64,000 nt of DNA from Xenopus tropicalis (Eukaryota; Chordata; Amphibia; Anura; Pipidae): the NCBI RefSeq assembly GCF_000004195.4, contig NC_030677.2, positions 196,754,372 to 196,818,371 of the forward strand, given 5' to 3'. This document shows, in pieces, positions 34,550 to 46,636 of the stretch (within the stretch, counting starts at the first letter, position 1; every line of letters begins with the position of its first letter). The notes under the pieces were generated by a model, which did no database searches, had not been told where the DNA came from, and was given only the letters and a program-made list of their open reading frames with translations. The position numbers and the translations under genes were made by a program.

Positions 34550-35091
34550 TTAAGGAATTAATATGACTAAAAATGCCACATTTTATATACAGAAGTTATT
34601 ACGCCAGCCTAAAGTTTCAGCATCTCAATAGCAGCCATGATTTAGGACTTTAAACTTGTCACAGAGGGTTACCGTCTTGGAAAGTGTCTGCGACACTGCA
34701 CATGCTCAGTGGGCTCTGAGCAACTGTTGAAAAGCTGAGCTTTGGGGTCATCTCAAATGATCAAGCAGAAAATGAGGTTGGTCTGTAATATAAGCTGATG
34801 CTACAGGGCTGATTATTACATTCTGATGCTAATTGCACTGGTTTCTGGGCTGCCACTCAGTAATAATTATCTGTATTAATTACTAATCAGCCTCTTTTTG
34901 TGACATTTTTATACAGTATATTGTGAGTCGCCCCTAAGCGACACAGAGCATGTGCTGGGAATCAGCAGAAAAGAAGATGGGGGGCTACTAGGGACATCTT
35001 TGGGGGCACAGATCTTCACCGCTAAAGGGCAGTGGTTGCCTTGGGCTGGTACTTGGCCTACTTCTTTAGTTAGGCTTTAGTTCTCCTTTAA
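34550..35091. mobile_element. TTAA MITE, AAAGGAGAACTAAA family, full length
   Basis: TTAA at 34,550 and 35,088-35,091 bounds a sequence with GCCTAAAGTTTCAGCATCTC and CACATGCTCAGTGGGCTCTG, ending TTTAGTTCTCCTTTAA. It is a familiar frog MITE. The duplicate at 47,232-47,499 keeps only its left half. Confidence 0.75.
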
Positions 35092-35499
35092 CCTGAAAAG
35101 CCCCAAATCTTATCAACTTCCTGGTTAGCCCCACCCCTTATATATTCCTTGATTTGGAAGTGTTGCCCCTAAATCTTGCCTATTGGGAGGCAACACCATC
35201 TTGCCCTGTAACCCTACAGTCACCACCTTGGAATGCTGGGAGTGCTAAAAGTGCGTATCCATAACATGAATACGAAACATCTTATCTCCACATATTCACA
35301 CACAGTAATTACACAGGGGCAGCAGGACTATAATAGGAGCAGTCTCTCCGGGGAGTTTCAGCCATTCCCAGCACTTCCAATATGTTGGCTGCAGTGTCAC
35401 CTTTTTGGAATAATCTCCATGCTGAATAGCTAATTAGTTAAGGTGCATATAGGGTTACACCCTGGCCGCCCCATCTGCCCATTTCCCCACTCAATGTCC

Positions 35500-36130
35500 T
35501 CATTGCCCCTCTCCTCTCCTGGTAAATTTATAATACCCTATAAATCCCTTTCTTTCCTCATCGGCTCCACTACCCGATTACCCTTATAAGAACAGACCCA
35601 GCTCCACTCTGCCCATTTCCCTGCTCAACCCACCCCATGTCTTTATCACCCCCCTGCCGTTAAATTTGTAATACCCTAAATCCCTTTTTTCCTTATGGGC
35701 TCAACTGCCCGATTACCCTTATAAGAACAGGCCCACCTCCACTTCGCCTATTTCCCTGCTCCACCCATCCATTTCCCCACCCCATGTCTTTATCACCCCC
35801 TGCCGTTAAATTTGTAATGCCCTATAAATCCCTTTTTTCCTTACCGGCTCCACTGCCCGATTACCCTTATAAGAACAGGCCCACCTCCATTCTGCCCATT
35901 TCCCTGCTCCACCCATCCATTTCCCCACTCTACGTCTTTATCACCCCCCTGCCAGTAAATTTGTAATACCCTATCAATCCCTTTTTCCTCACCGGCTCCA
36001 CTGCCTGATTACCCTTATAAGAATAGGCCCACCTCCACTCTGCCCATTTTCCGGCTCCACCCACCCATTTCCCCACTACAGCCCATTTCCCTGCCCAATC
36101 TGTCCATTTCCCTACCCTATTATCGTCATC
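35500..36130. repeat. Tandem array of about 140-155 bp units, about 4 copies
   Basis: Each unit has GTAATACCCTATAAATCCCT, CGATTACCCTTATAAGAACA and CTGCCCATTTCCCTGCTCC. The paralogous array at 47,515-48,070 has about three copies and an extra 20-bp subrepeat (CCCCACCCCATCTGCCCATT) near 47,960-48,050. Confidence 0.85.
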
Positions 36131-36855
36131 ACTGCACCCCCAAGTGCTCTCATTGCTGCCCCCACCCGAAGGCCAGTATAAAACCCTATTGTTGCACAGA
36201 AATCATTGTAGTCTGCAGCAGGCATTAAAAATTGGACAGCCATGTTGGGCATGTATCTACACATAAATAACTTTGCCCCATGCAATCTTTGTGATGCTTA
36301 TGGAGGTCCCAGCTGGATCAATAAGCAGCTGAAGTAACAAATGCAGCGCCACCAATGCACAGACTCGTTACAGTTACACACAGAGACTTATGAATTACTG
36401 GAAATTGATAAACAAGGATTTAAAAGGAATAAAAAAAAAACAGCCCTCCTATATTTTTAAACGTTTGCCCTTTTGGCATTGGCTAATGTTTACAGGCTAG
36501 GCTGGTAAAATACCAGACAGGTGGCAACATTACCCAATATGACAACAGAATTACCACCACCTCCCTTTTAAACCAGACATAGGGGGTTATGTAATAAAAG
36601 GCGCTACTTTTGCCCAGGAGCAGTAACCCATAGCAACCAAACAACAAGTAGAATTTACTGGTCACCTGTTTAAAAGCAAAAGTCTTATTGGTTGCTATGG
36701 GTTAATAGTATATATTTACCTTGCATGGCTTATTAGCGGATATACTGCATATAGCAGGGCACATACCGGATAGCCACAGGGAGAGCTGCTAACTTTTCTG
36801 GAAAAAAATACCGGCCTTCCTATAGTTTTATGTTTGTATCAGAGCTAATATTCAC

Positions 36856-36946
36856 CCTCTCGTAGGTGTCGGTTCATCTCAGAGGCCTGTTGTTCTGTCA
36901 GCAGAATGTACTGGAACAGAGAATCCAGACTCCTTGTGATGTCTCC
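36856..36946 (-). CDS. Coiled-coil gene B, exon D, copy A
   Basis: This 91-base exon has acceptor GATATAG and donor GTGAAT on the minus strand, with phase 0 entry and phase 1 exit. It reads [20 protein letters not shown] and then [10 protein letters not shown]. An in-frame TAG just upstream fixes the start near the acceptor. The paralogue at 48,962 has the same protein sequence, with a silent CTG/TTG difference. The segment looks like the N-terminal helix leading into the coiled coil. Confidence 0.65.
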
Positions 36947-37867
36947 CTATATCTCCTGCCCCTTCTTATAATCTAATGTTCCCCTTCACAGCAACAAAAT
37001 GTCTGACAGTATTCAGGCCTGGGCCCTCCCACTGGCTTAGCTAGGCCTCGTTGCCAGGGCAACCCACAGCAAACATCAACTAAACTGCAGGGAAACTGCA
37101 TATATTTTTATTGATATAGCATGAATACTTTCATTTTAACCCTTTAAGTGCCAGCCGAATTCGTCATTTCGGTTCCCCCCAGTGCCAGACGTTTTTTAAG
37201 CATTTTGTACTCATTCACTTTAACAATGTTTTTTGGTAGGAAAACCTCCACGAAACTAGGGAAATTATATATCGTTTTTTTCGTCACTAATTGGGCTTCG
37301 ACATACATACCAAATTTTATAACTTTTCTGGAGATATGATGTGTATTTTGGGTGAAATATGTAAAAAAAAAATAAAATTATGAAAAATTTCTGTATATTT
37401 TGAGGTTTTTTTCCATAGAAAAGTTAATTTTACTCACTTTTTTTTATTGTTTGTAAAAGCCCTGATACTCCCAATTCCAACGATACCAAATATGTGGTGG
37501 TACCCCACAGTTCCTGTCCAGAAGTAACCCCCAAACTAAGGCAATACTTAGTACAATATCACACCAGAACAAAGCAGAAAAGCGCTTGTAACAGTTAATG
37601 CAGCATAACTTATATGTAAATCTAAAATATCCCCTCATGTTTGGTATCTTTAGAAACTACAGACCTTCAGGTTTCTAGGTGCAATGTAGTTTTCACTCAA
37701 AAGCCAAATACCTTTTGTCAGTGCATTGTGAAATTTGGAACTTTTTATGACATTTTTTTTTTTTTCTAAAACGTAAACTTGGACGCATGATCAAATGTGG
37801 ATTTGACAAAAAAAAATCTCATAAAAATTTTCTAGCAAAGGCATATTTGAAAGACAAACTTCTCCTG

Positions 37868-40800
37868 AATAAAATGATGCCCCATATGTATGGGTGCACA
37901 TAAAGACATGGGCACCAAACACTCCAAAGCAGGGGCAATGCACAAGGGCAATTACAGCTAAAAATGTGGGGGCTGCGCTCTATGTGCACTTCCTGCAGTT
38001 TTTCAGTGTTAACCCCCCCTACCTGTGAAATAACCCCCACAAACTATATATTTCTGAAAAGTGCACACCTTCAGCTATTCAGAGACGCCACTCTCCTCTT
38101 TCTACATGGAAAATTGTGGCCGCAGTCCCTTGCAGAAGTTAGCGCTTTGGTCAGAAATCAAGGAAAAACCAGATACAAACCTAGATTTCTCCCCAAAATC
38201 TCCATGGCAACTACCAAAAACTTACTAACCATCAATCTGCAAGTTCCCCTGAATAAAACGATACCCCATATGTATGGGTGCACATAAAGACGTGGCCACC
38301 AAATGCCCCCAAACAGGGGCAATGCATAAGGGCAATTTCAGTTGAAATTTTGGGGGCTGCGCTCTATGTGCACTACCTGCAGTTTTTCAGTGTTAACCCC
38401 CCCTACCTGTGAAATAACCCCCACAAACTATATATTTCTGAAAAGTGCACACCTTCAGCTATTCAGAGACACCACTCTTCTCTTTCTACATGGAAAATTG
38501 TGGCCGCAGTCCCTTGCAGAAGTCAGCGCTTTGGTCAGAAATCAAGGAAAAACCAGATAAAAAACCTAGATTTCTCCCCAAAATCTCCATGGCAACTACC
38601 AAAAACTTACTAACCATCAATCTGCAAGTTCCCCTGAATAAAACGATACCCCATATGTATGGGTGCACATAAAGACGTGGCCACCAAATGCCCCAAAACA
38701 GGGGCAATGCATAAGGGCAATTTCAGTTGAAATTTTGGGGGCTGCGCTCTATGTGCACTACCTGCAGTTTTTCAGTGTTAACCCCCCCTACCTGTGAGAT
38801 AACCCCCACAATCTATATATTTACGAAATGTGCACACCTTCAGCTATTCAGAGACACCACTCTTCTCTTTCTACATGGAAAATTGTGGCCGCAGTCCCTT
38901 GCAGAAGTTAGCGCTTTGGTCAGAAATCAAGGAAAAACTAGATACAAACCTAGATTTCTCCCCAAAATCTCCATGGCAACTACCAAAAACTTACTAACCA
39001 TCAATCTGCAAGTTCCCCTGAATAAAACGATACCCGATATGTATGGGTGCACATAAAGACGTGGCCACCAAATGCCCCAAAACAGGGGCAATGCATAAGG
39101 GGAATTTCAGTTGAAATTTTGGGGGCTGCGCTCTATGTGCACTACCTGCAGTTTTTCAGTGATAACCCCCCCTACCTGTGAGATACCCCCACAATCTATA
39201 TATTTACGAAAAGTGCACACCTTCAGCTATTCAGAGACACCACTCTTCTCTTTCTACATGGAAAATTGTGGCCGCAGTCCCTTGCAGAAGTCAGCGCTTT
39301 GGTCAGAAATCAAGGAAAAACCAGATACAACCCTAGATTTTGGTCAGAAATCAAGGAAAAACCAGATAAAAACCTAGATTTCTCCCCAAAATCTCCATGG
39401 CAACTACCAAAAACTTACTAAACCTCAATTTGCAAGTTCCCCTGAATAAAACGATACCCCATATGTATGGGTGCACATAAAGACGTGGCCACCAAATGCC
39501 CCAAAACAGGGGCAATGCATAAAAGCAATTTCAGTTGAAATTTTGGGGGCTGCGCTCTATGTGCACTACCTGCAGTTTTTCAGTGTTAACCCCCCCTACC
39601 TGTGAGATAACCCCCACAATCTATATATTTACGAAAAGTGCACACCTTCAGCTATTCAGAGACACCACTCTTCTCTTTCTACATGGAAAATTGTGGCCGC
39701 AGTCCCTTGCAGAAGTTAGCGCTTTGGTCAGAAATCAAGGAAAAACTAGATACAAACCTAGATTTCTCCCCAAAATCTCCATGGCAACTACCAAAAACTT
39801 ACTAACCATCAATCTGCAAGTTCCCCTGAATAAAACGATACCCCATATGTATGGGTGCACATAAAGACGTGGCCACCAAATGCCCCAAAACAGGGGCAAT
39901 GCATAAGGGGAATTTCAGTTGAAATTTTGGGGGCTGCGCTCTATGTGCACTACCTGCAGTTTTTCAGTGATAACCCCCCCTACCTGTGAGATACCCCCAC
40001 AATCTATATATTTACGAAAAGTGCACACCTTCAGCTATTCAGAGACACCACTCTTCTCTTTCTACATGGAAAATTGTGGCCGCAGTCCCTTGCAGAAGTC
40101 AGCGCTTTGGTCAGAAATCAAGGAAAAACCAGATACAACCCTAGATTTTGGTCAGAAATCAAGGAAAAACCAGATAAAAACCTAGATTTCTCCCCAAAAT
40201 CTCCATGGCAACTACCAAAAACTTACTAAACCTCAATTTGCAAGTTCCCCTGAATAAAACGATACCCCATATGTATGGGTGCACATAAAGACGTGGCCAC
40301 CAAATGCCCCCAAACAGGGGCAATGCATAAGGGGGGGCTGTGCTCTATCTGCAGTTATTTAGTCTAAACACCCCCATACCTGTGAAATAACCCCCGCAAA
40401 CTATATATTTCTGAAAAGTGCACACCTTCAGCTATTCAGAGACGCCACTCTCCTCTTTCTACATGGAAAATTGTGGCCGCAGTCCCTTGCAGAAGTTAGC
40501 GCTTTGGTCAGAAATCAAGGAAAAACCAGATACAAACCTAGATTTCTCCCCAAAATCTCCATGGCAACTACCAAAAACTTACTAACCATCAATCTGCAAG
40601 TTCCCCTGAATAAAACGATACCCCATATGTATGGGTGCACATAAAGACGTGGCCACCAAATGCCCCCAAACAGGGGCAATGCATAAGGGCAATTTCAGTT
40701 GAAATTTTGGGGGCTGCGCTCTATGTGCACTACCTGCAGTTTTTCAGTGTTAACCCCCCCTACCTGTGAGATAACCCCCACAATCTATATATTTACGAAA

Positions 40801-42245
40801 AGTGCACACCTTCAGCTATTCAGAGACGCCACTCTTCTCTTTCTACATGGAAAATTGTGGCCGCAGTCCCTTGCAGAAGTCAGCGCTTTGGTCAGAAATC
40901 AAGGAAAAACCAGATACAACCCTAGATTTTGGTCAGAAATCAAGGAAAAACCAGATAAAAACCTAGATTTCTCCCCAAAATCTCCATGGCAACTACCAAA
41001 AACTTACTAAACCTCAATTTGCAAGTTCCCCTGAATAAAACGATACCCCATATGTATGGGTGCACATAAAGACGTGGCCACCAAATGCCCCCAAACAGGG
41101 GCAATGCATAAGGGGGGGCTGTGCTCTATCTGCAGTTATTTAGTCTAAACACCCCCATACCTGTGAAATAACCCCCGCAAACTATATATTTCTGAAAAGT
41201 GCACACCTTCAGCTATTCAAAGACGCCACTCTCCTCTTTCTACATGGAAAATTGTGGCCGCAGTCCCTTGCAGAAGTTAGCGCTTTGGTCAGAAATCAAG
41301 GAAAAACCAGATACAAACCTAGATTTCTCCCCAAAATCTCCATGGCAACTACCAAAAACTTACTAAACCTCAATTTGCAAGTTCCCCTGAATAAAACGAT
41401 ACCCCATATGTATGGGTGCACATAAAGACGTGGCCACCAAATGCCCCCAAACAGGGGCAATGCATAAGGGCAATTTCAGTTGAAATTTTGGGGGCTGCGC
41501 TCTATGTGCACTACCTGCAGTTTTTCAGTGTTAACCCCCCCTACCTGTGAGATAACCCCCACAATCTATATATTTACGAAAAGTGCACACCTTCAGCTAT
41601 TCAGAGACGCCACTCTTCTCTTTCTACATGGAAAATTGTGGCCGCAGTCCCTTGCAGAAGTCAGCGCTTTGGTCAGAAATCAAGGAAAAACCAGATACAA
41701 ACCTAGATTTCTCCCCAAAATCTCCATGGCAACTACCAAAAACTTACTAACCATCAATCTGCAAGTTCCCCTGAATAAAACGATACCCCATATGTATGGG
41801 TGCACATAAAGACGTGGCCACCAAATGCCCCCAAACAGGGGCAATGCATAAGGGCAATTTCAGTTGAAATTTTGGGGGCTGCGCTCTATGTGCACTACCT
41901 GCAGTTTTTCAGTGTTAACCCCCCCTACCTGTGAGATAACCCCCACAATCTATATATTTACGAAAAGTGCACACCTTCAGCTATTCAGAGACGCCACTCT
42001 TCTCTTTCTACATGGAAAATTGTGGCCGCAGTCCCTTGCAGAAGTCAGCGCTTTGGTCAGAAATCAAGGAAAAACCAGATAAAAAAACCTAGATTTCTCC
42101 CCAAAATCTCCATGGCAACTACCAAAAACTTACTAACCATCAATCTGCAAGTTCCCCTGAATAAAACGATACCTATGTCTGGTTGCACATAAGTACATGG
42201 CCGCCAAACCTGAAAATGCATAATATTGGGGCTGCACTCTATGCA
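37868..42245. repeat. Satellite array, unit about 384 bp, about 11 copies, with higher-order structure
   Basis: The unit includes CCCCATATGTATGGGTGCAC, GGGGGCTGCGCTCTATGTGC, CACCTTCAGCTATTCAGAGA and CTAGATTTCTCCCCAAAATC. Variants are 424 bp (an internal 39-40 bp duplication of GGTCAGAAATCAAGGAAAAA) and a diverged type starting GGGGGGGCTGTGCTCTATCT. An 808-bp dimer repeats (38,727-39,534; 39,535-40,342) and a 781-bp period links 40,328 and 41,109. Repeated open frames (MKFWGLRSMCTTCSFSV) of 72-109 codons are by-products of the array. Confidence 0.93.
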
Positions 42246-42254
42246 CCCCTTTTT

Positions 42255-42500
42255 TTTTGCCTGCACCCGAATGAATGGGATACGCTCGGGTGCAGGCACA
42301 TGTAGCCGATATACGCATGAAAACGCGTGAGAATGCAAAGTCTCGCGTTTTCATGCGTATATCGGCTACACGTGCCTGCACCCGAGCGTATCCCATTCAT
42401 TCGGGTGCAGGAACAAGTAGCAGGCGTAGGGCTGAATTTTCGGCAAGCGTTTTTCCACTTGCTGAAAAAATCAGCCCTACGCCTCGTGTGGCATCAGCCT
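42255..42500. repeat. Two adjacent large foldbacks inside the piggyBac-like element
   Basis: Arms at 42,261-42,335 and 42,341-42,415 are near-perfect reverse complements (CCTGCACCCGAATGAATGGG and its complement; GCCGATATACGCATGAAAAC and its complement). Next to them, 42,424-42,484 forms a second hairpin (GGCGTAGGGCTGA and TCAGCCCTACGCC). The form suggests a nested MITE, ending GTGTGGCATCAGCCTAA. Confidence 0.85.
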
Positions 42501-42949
42501 AACCCTTGGCAATAGAAACTACCAGAACAATCTTAGCACCTCTGGACCTTTCTAGAACAACTGAAATCAAATGGAATAAAACCACTAAAAGCAATCAAAG
42601 AACAATAGTTGCAATGAAATCGGTAAGAGCCCTGGATCCACCAATGTCACTGCAAAAGCAACCTTTTTGGGGGCACTAAACACACAATAAAGAACAATGC
42701 AAAGATAAAACACCGTAAAATCCAATAAAACCACCTAAACCAACAGAAGAACAATAATTGCAATGAAATCGGTGGTCAGAGCCCTGGATCCACCAACGTC
42801 ACTGCAAATTCAGCACCAAATAGCAATAAAAAAGTTACAGTGCAATAGAATAATTCAAAAACAGAAATCAATTATGAAAATGCCAAAAAAACACTAAAAT
42901 GCAACCAAATAAATCAGATAATTATAGAGCAAGATCAGAAATAAAGTTT

Positions 42950-43008
42950 TAGTAAAAAAAAAGACTGCCAAAGAAAGCAAAGACAGAAAGAAAAGAAAAG
43001 AAAGAAAG

Positions 43009-43040
<32 letters not shown>

Positions 43041-43165
43041 GTAAGTGTAAGTGTGTGTGTAAGTGTCTGTGTGTGCTTGGGAAAGTTGTAAATAAGTGTG
43101 TATGTGTACAAAAGTGTAATAATGACAAAGATAGAAGAAAAAATGCAAAAAAAAAAAAAAAAAAT
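42950..43165. repeat. Purine-rich and poly(A) low-complexity tract
   Basis: AAAGAAAG-type purine repeats lead into about 30 A (43,009-43,038), then a GTGTAAGTGT stretch and a second A run at 43,147-43,164. It is simple sequence inside the element. Confidence 0.9.
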
Positions 43166-44079
43166 TTTTTTAGACAGTTGAGATAGAAATAAGCAAAATA
43201 AACAGTGGTAGAGAGTTGTAGTTCAGCTTACCCAAGGCAGGCAGACGATCAGGGGCGATCAATCCAGCAGGAAGGCAGCAGGGGAGCTCCATCTTGTCCC
43301 AAGTGCGCAGCAGGAGTGAGGGAGCCGACAGTAGGCGGCGCTATTTAAAGGGACAGCAGTGGACACGTCATCAACGCGTGTCCACTGCTGTCATTGGCTG
43401 GCGACGCGATCGGTGCGGCTGGGGGACCCGGATCGGTAAGTATGTCTTCATTGCTCGTTGCCTAGGGGGATCTGAGGGGTTTACAAGCGCTGCGCTGCTT
43501 TAAAAGCGAGCGCAGCGCTTGTAAACCCGACAGTGCCATTGGACGTAGATTCTACGTCCCATGGCACTTTGGTCCCTTGGTACCTGGGACGTAGAATCTA
43601 CGTCCCTTGGCACTTAAAGGGTTAAACAAAAGAATCAAAAGTTTGTTTTCCCAGTGATTACATTTATAGTAGATATTCACTCCTCAGTCAGGAATAGGAG
43701 AATGCAGCTGTTTGTTTCTTGAGGGGGCTTGGAAAAAACTTCCTTCTTCATGTCTATCAATAAGATTGACATATATAGTATATACAGTAATCACATAGGG
43801 TCATTGGAACTTTAATCTGAGAATTTAAAATGTGTTGAGAATAATTCCTTGAACTTTCCATGTGATCTTGGACCTACTGCAGGGGGTATAGCAATAAGGG
43901 TTCAAAGGGGATTTCAGAGGTAATGGGAGGCAGTTTGGATAACAGTCCCTGATCAGATCACTACAAAAAGGTGTTAAAATGTCAGAGGGATTCTGGGAGT
44001 TGTACCATAATAACAATTAGATGGTCATATGTTTGACAACACTGATGTATATACTGAAAATATCTAAAACACTTTATAC

Positions 44080-44127
44080 CTGCTGGGAAGAAGCAGGGAT
44101 TTTTGCTTCAGAACGGATTGCAGAGAC
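44080..44127 (-). CDS. Coiled-coil gene B, putative 16-codon exon
   Basis: This 48-base exon lies between a strong acceptor (CTTTTCTTTGCTGCAG on the minus strand) and donor GTATAAAG. It is phase 0 on both sides and reads VSAIRSEAKIPASSQQ. It lies in a 560-bp unique spacer between the two duplicated segments, immediately 5' of copy A in transcription order, and its phase fits exon D copy A. Small symmetric exons are easily skipped. Confidence 0.5.
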
Positions 44128-44235
44128 CTGCAGCAAAGAAAAGTATGGAAGGTAGATGCAAAGTGCAAAAGAATTGGAAATTTTGCCCATTTTGTGCAAT
44201 TTGCTCCTATTTTTCCACTTCACAAATCAGCCTTA

Positions 44236-46020
44236 TAATACATTATCCCTTATAATACACAAGTGATACTCAGAGTTCCCTGTATAACTCAGCCTGCAGC
44301 CTTGTGCCTTTATATGGGCACAGAACCCCTCAGTGACTGCTAATATCCTTATCATTTACAGTAGGGGGTACACTATCCCTTATAATACATGAGTGATACT
44401 CAGAGTTCCCTGTATAACTCAGCCTGTAGCCTTGTGCCTTTATATGGTCACAGAACCCCTCAGTGACTTCTAATATCCTTATCATTTACAGTAGGGGGTA
44501 TATTATCCCTTATAATACATGAGTGATACTCAGAGTTCCCTGTATAACTCAGCCTGCAGCCTTGTGCCTTTATATGGTCACAGAACCCCTCAGTGACTTC
44601 TAATATCCTTATCATTTACAGTAGGGGGTACATTTTCCCTTATAATACACGAGTGATACTCAGAGTTCTCTGTATAACTCAGCCTGCAGCCTTGTGGATT
44701 TATATGGTCACAGAACCCCTCAGTGACTTCTAATATCCTTATAATTTACAGTAGGGGGTACGTTATCCCTTATAATATGAGTGATACTCAGAGTTCCCTG
44801 TATAACTCTGCCTGTAGCCTTGTGCCTTTATATGGTCACAGAACCACTCAGTGACTTCTAATATCCTTATCATTTACAGTAGGGGATACATTATCCCTTT
44901 ATAATACATGAGTGATACTCAGAGTTCATTTTATAACTTAGCCTGCAGCCTTGTGGCTTTATATGGGCACAGAACCCCTCAGTGACTTCTAATATCCTTA
45001 TCATTTACAGTAGGGGGTACATTATCCCTTATAATACATGAGTGATACTCAGAGTTCCCTGTATAACTTAGCCTGCAGCCTTGTGCCTTTATATGGGCAC
45101 AGAACCGCTCAGTGACTTCTAATATCCTTATCATTTACAGTAGGGGGTACATTATCCCTTATAATACACAAGTGATACTCAGAGTTCCCTGTATAACTCA
45201 GCCTGTAGCCTTGTGCCTTTATATGGTCACAGAACCCCTCAGTGACTTCTAATATCCTTATCATTTACAGTAGGGGGTACATTTTCCCTTATAATACACG
45301 AGTGATACTCAGAGTTCTCTGTATAACTCAGCCTGCAGCCTTGTGGATTTATATGGTCACAGAACCCCTCAGTGACTTCTAATATCCTTATCATTTACAG
45401 TAGGGGGTACGTTATCCCTTATAATATGAGTGATACTCAGAGTTCCCTGTATAACTCTGCCTGTAGCCTTGTGCCTTTATATGGTCACAGAACCACTCAG
45501 TGACTTCTAATATCCTTATCATTTACAGTAGGGGATACATTATCCCTTTATAATACATGAGTGATACTCAGAGTTCATTTTATAACTTAGCCTGCAGCCT
45601 TGTGGCTTTATATGGGCACAGAACCCCTCAGTGACTTCTAATATCCTTATCATTTACAGTAGGGGGTACATTATCCCTTATAATACATGAGTGATACTCA
45701 GAGTTCCCTGTATAACTTAGCCTGCAGCCTTGTGCCTTTATATGGGCACAGAACCGCTCAGTGACTTCTAATATCCTTATCATTTACAGTAGGGGGTACA
45801 TTATCCCTTATAATACACAAGTGATACTCAGAGTTCCCTGTATAACTCAGCCTGCAGCCTTGTGCCTTTATATGGGCACAGAACCGCTCAGTGACTTCTA
45901 ATATCCTTATCATTTACAGTAGGGGGTACATTATCCCTTATAATACACGAGTGATACTCAGAGTTCCCTGTATAACTTAGCCTGCACCCTTGTGCCTTTA
46001 TATGGTCACAGAACCCCCCA
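44236..46020. repeat. 129-bp repeat array, about 14 copies (site 3 of 3)
   Basis: Same unit as 24,450 and 33,050. A 650-bp higher-order period (five units) is visible: CCTTGTGGATTTATATGGTC at 44,691 and 45,341, and GAGTTCATTTTATAACTTAG at 44,927 and 45,577. Confidence 0.95.
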
Positions 46021-46196
46021 CATCATAAACAATATCCATTCATTGTTGCATTTCTTCCCAAACGTATCTAGAAATAATAAGTGTTAAATGTAATGTCCAA
46101 TTCCATATGTTTTTTTCGGGGGGGGGGGGGGGGGTCTTAAAATCATAAAATTAGCAAATCTTTCACACATTGAAAATAAAATTGTGTGAATAATAC

Positions 46197-46285
46197 CTTG
46201 GTCTCCAGCGTTGCCTTTGCCTCTTTTTAAAGCCTCCCTGTGAGACTTCTTGCTTCTTCCTGACACCTGTGAATTTCTGATTTCA
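46197..46285 (-). pseudogene. Coiled-coil gene B, exon K, duplicated and broken copy
   Basis: It has the same acceptor, donor and flanks as the exon at 34,130, but CTTGAAGAG has become CTTTAAAAAGAG (minus strand). This adds three bases and gives an in-frame TAA at 46,227-46,229. Splice sites remain, so inclusion would truncate the protein. Skipping it alone would shift frame (phase 1 to 0). It is likely a pseudoexon. Confidence 0.75.
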
Positions 46286-46636
46286 CTAAAATAAAATAAT
46301 AATAGTTACCAGATTTCCAATAATATAAAGTTTGGTGACACAAATGGCAGTGAGGGCCCACAGGGGATATATTGGCCTTGATTTATTTTCCATACATTCA
46401 GCGTTCATGTTGGCTCCCATGGGCAAAGGGTATTAACACTTGCATACAATTTATTGTATAGTTAATTCACATTAGACATTAGTTCTTAGTAGGTTTCTGG
46501 TGCTGTTCAACAACTGAAGGCCCACAGGACCGGCACCACAGGTATAAAGTGCCACCAGGACCATTTGCCCAGTTGCAGTTGGTGCTATAACTCTCTTATA
46601 ATAAAAAGCTACCTATTTCTTGTTATGTTTATGCAC

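Larger units (their letters stand above)
33860..37135. repeat. Segmental duplication, copy A (two exons of gene B)
   Basis: From CACATCATAAACAATATCCA to ATGAATACTTTCATTT, this segment is collinear with 46,015-49,250, and the match resumes briefly after the piggyBac-like insertion (43,626-43,665). It includes exons at 34,130 and 36,856, a TTAA MITE, a roughly 145-bp repeat array and a MITE of the GGCGCTAAGTTTGCCCAGG family with one arm deleted. Confidence 0.85.
37140..43621. mobile_element. piggyBac-like non-autonomous element, 6.5 kb, carrying a satellite array
   Basis: A perfect 14-bp terminal inverted repeat, CCCTTTAAGTGCCA and TGGCACTTAAAGGG, is flanked by TTAA on both sides (37,136-37,139; 43,622-43,625), the hallmark of piggyBac insertions. 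Near the right end the palindromic motif GACGTAGATTCTACGTC occurs twice, with further palindromes at 43,349-43,393 and 43,476-43,528. No transposase frame is present. The paralogous site in copy B (near 49,249) lacks the element, so it inserted after, or was lost from one copy of, the duplication. The interior holds a 384-bp satellite and a large foldback. Confidence 0.85.

Noticed and set aside
36200..36330. Conserved stretch shared by both duplicated segments as another exon
   Set aside because: It has an acceptor-like TTACTTCAG, but no phase-compatible donor, and the open frame stops after about 23 codons.
38342..42082. Repeated MKFWGLRSMCTTCSF frames that look like a protein family
   Set aside because: Copies of one 384-bp satellite unit inside a piggyBac-like element. 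Conservation follows the repeat equally outside the frame.
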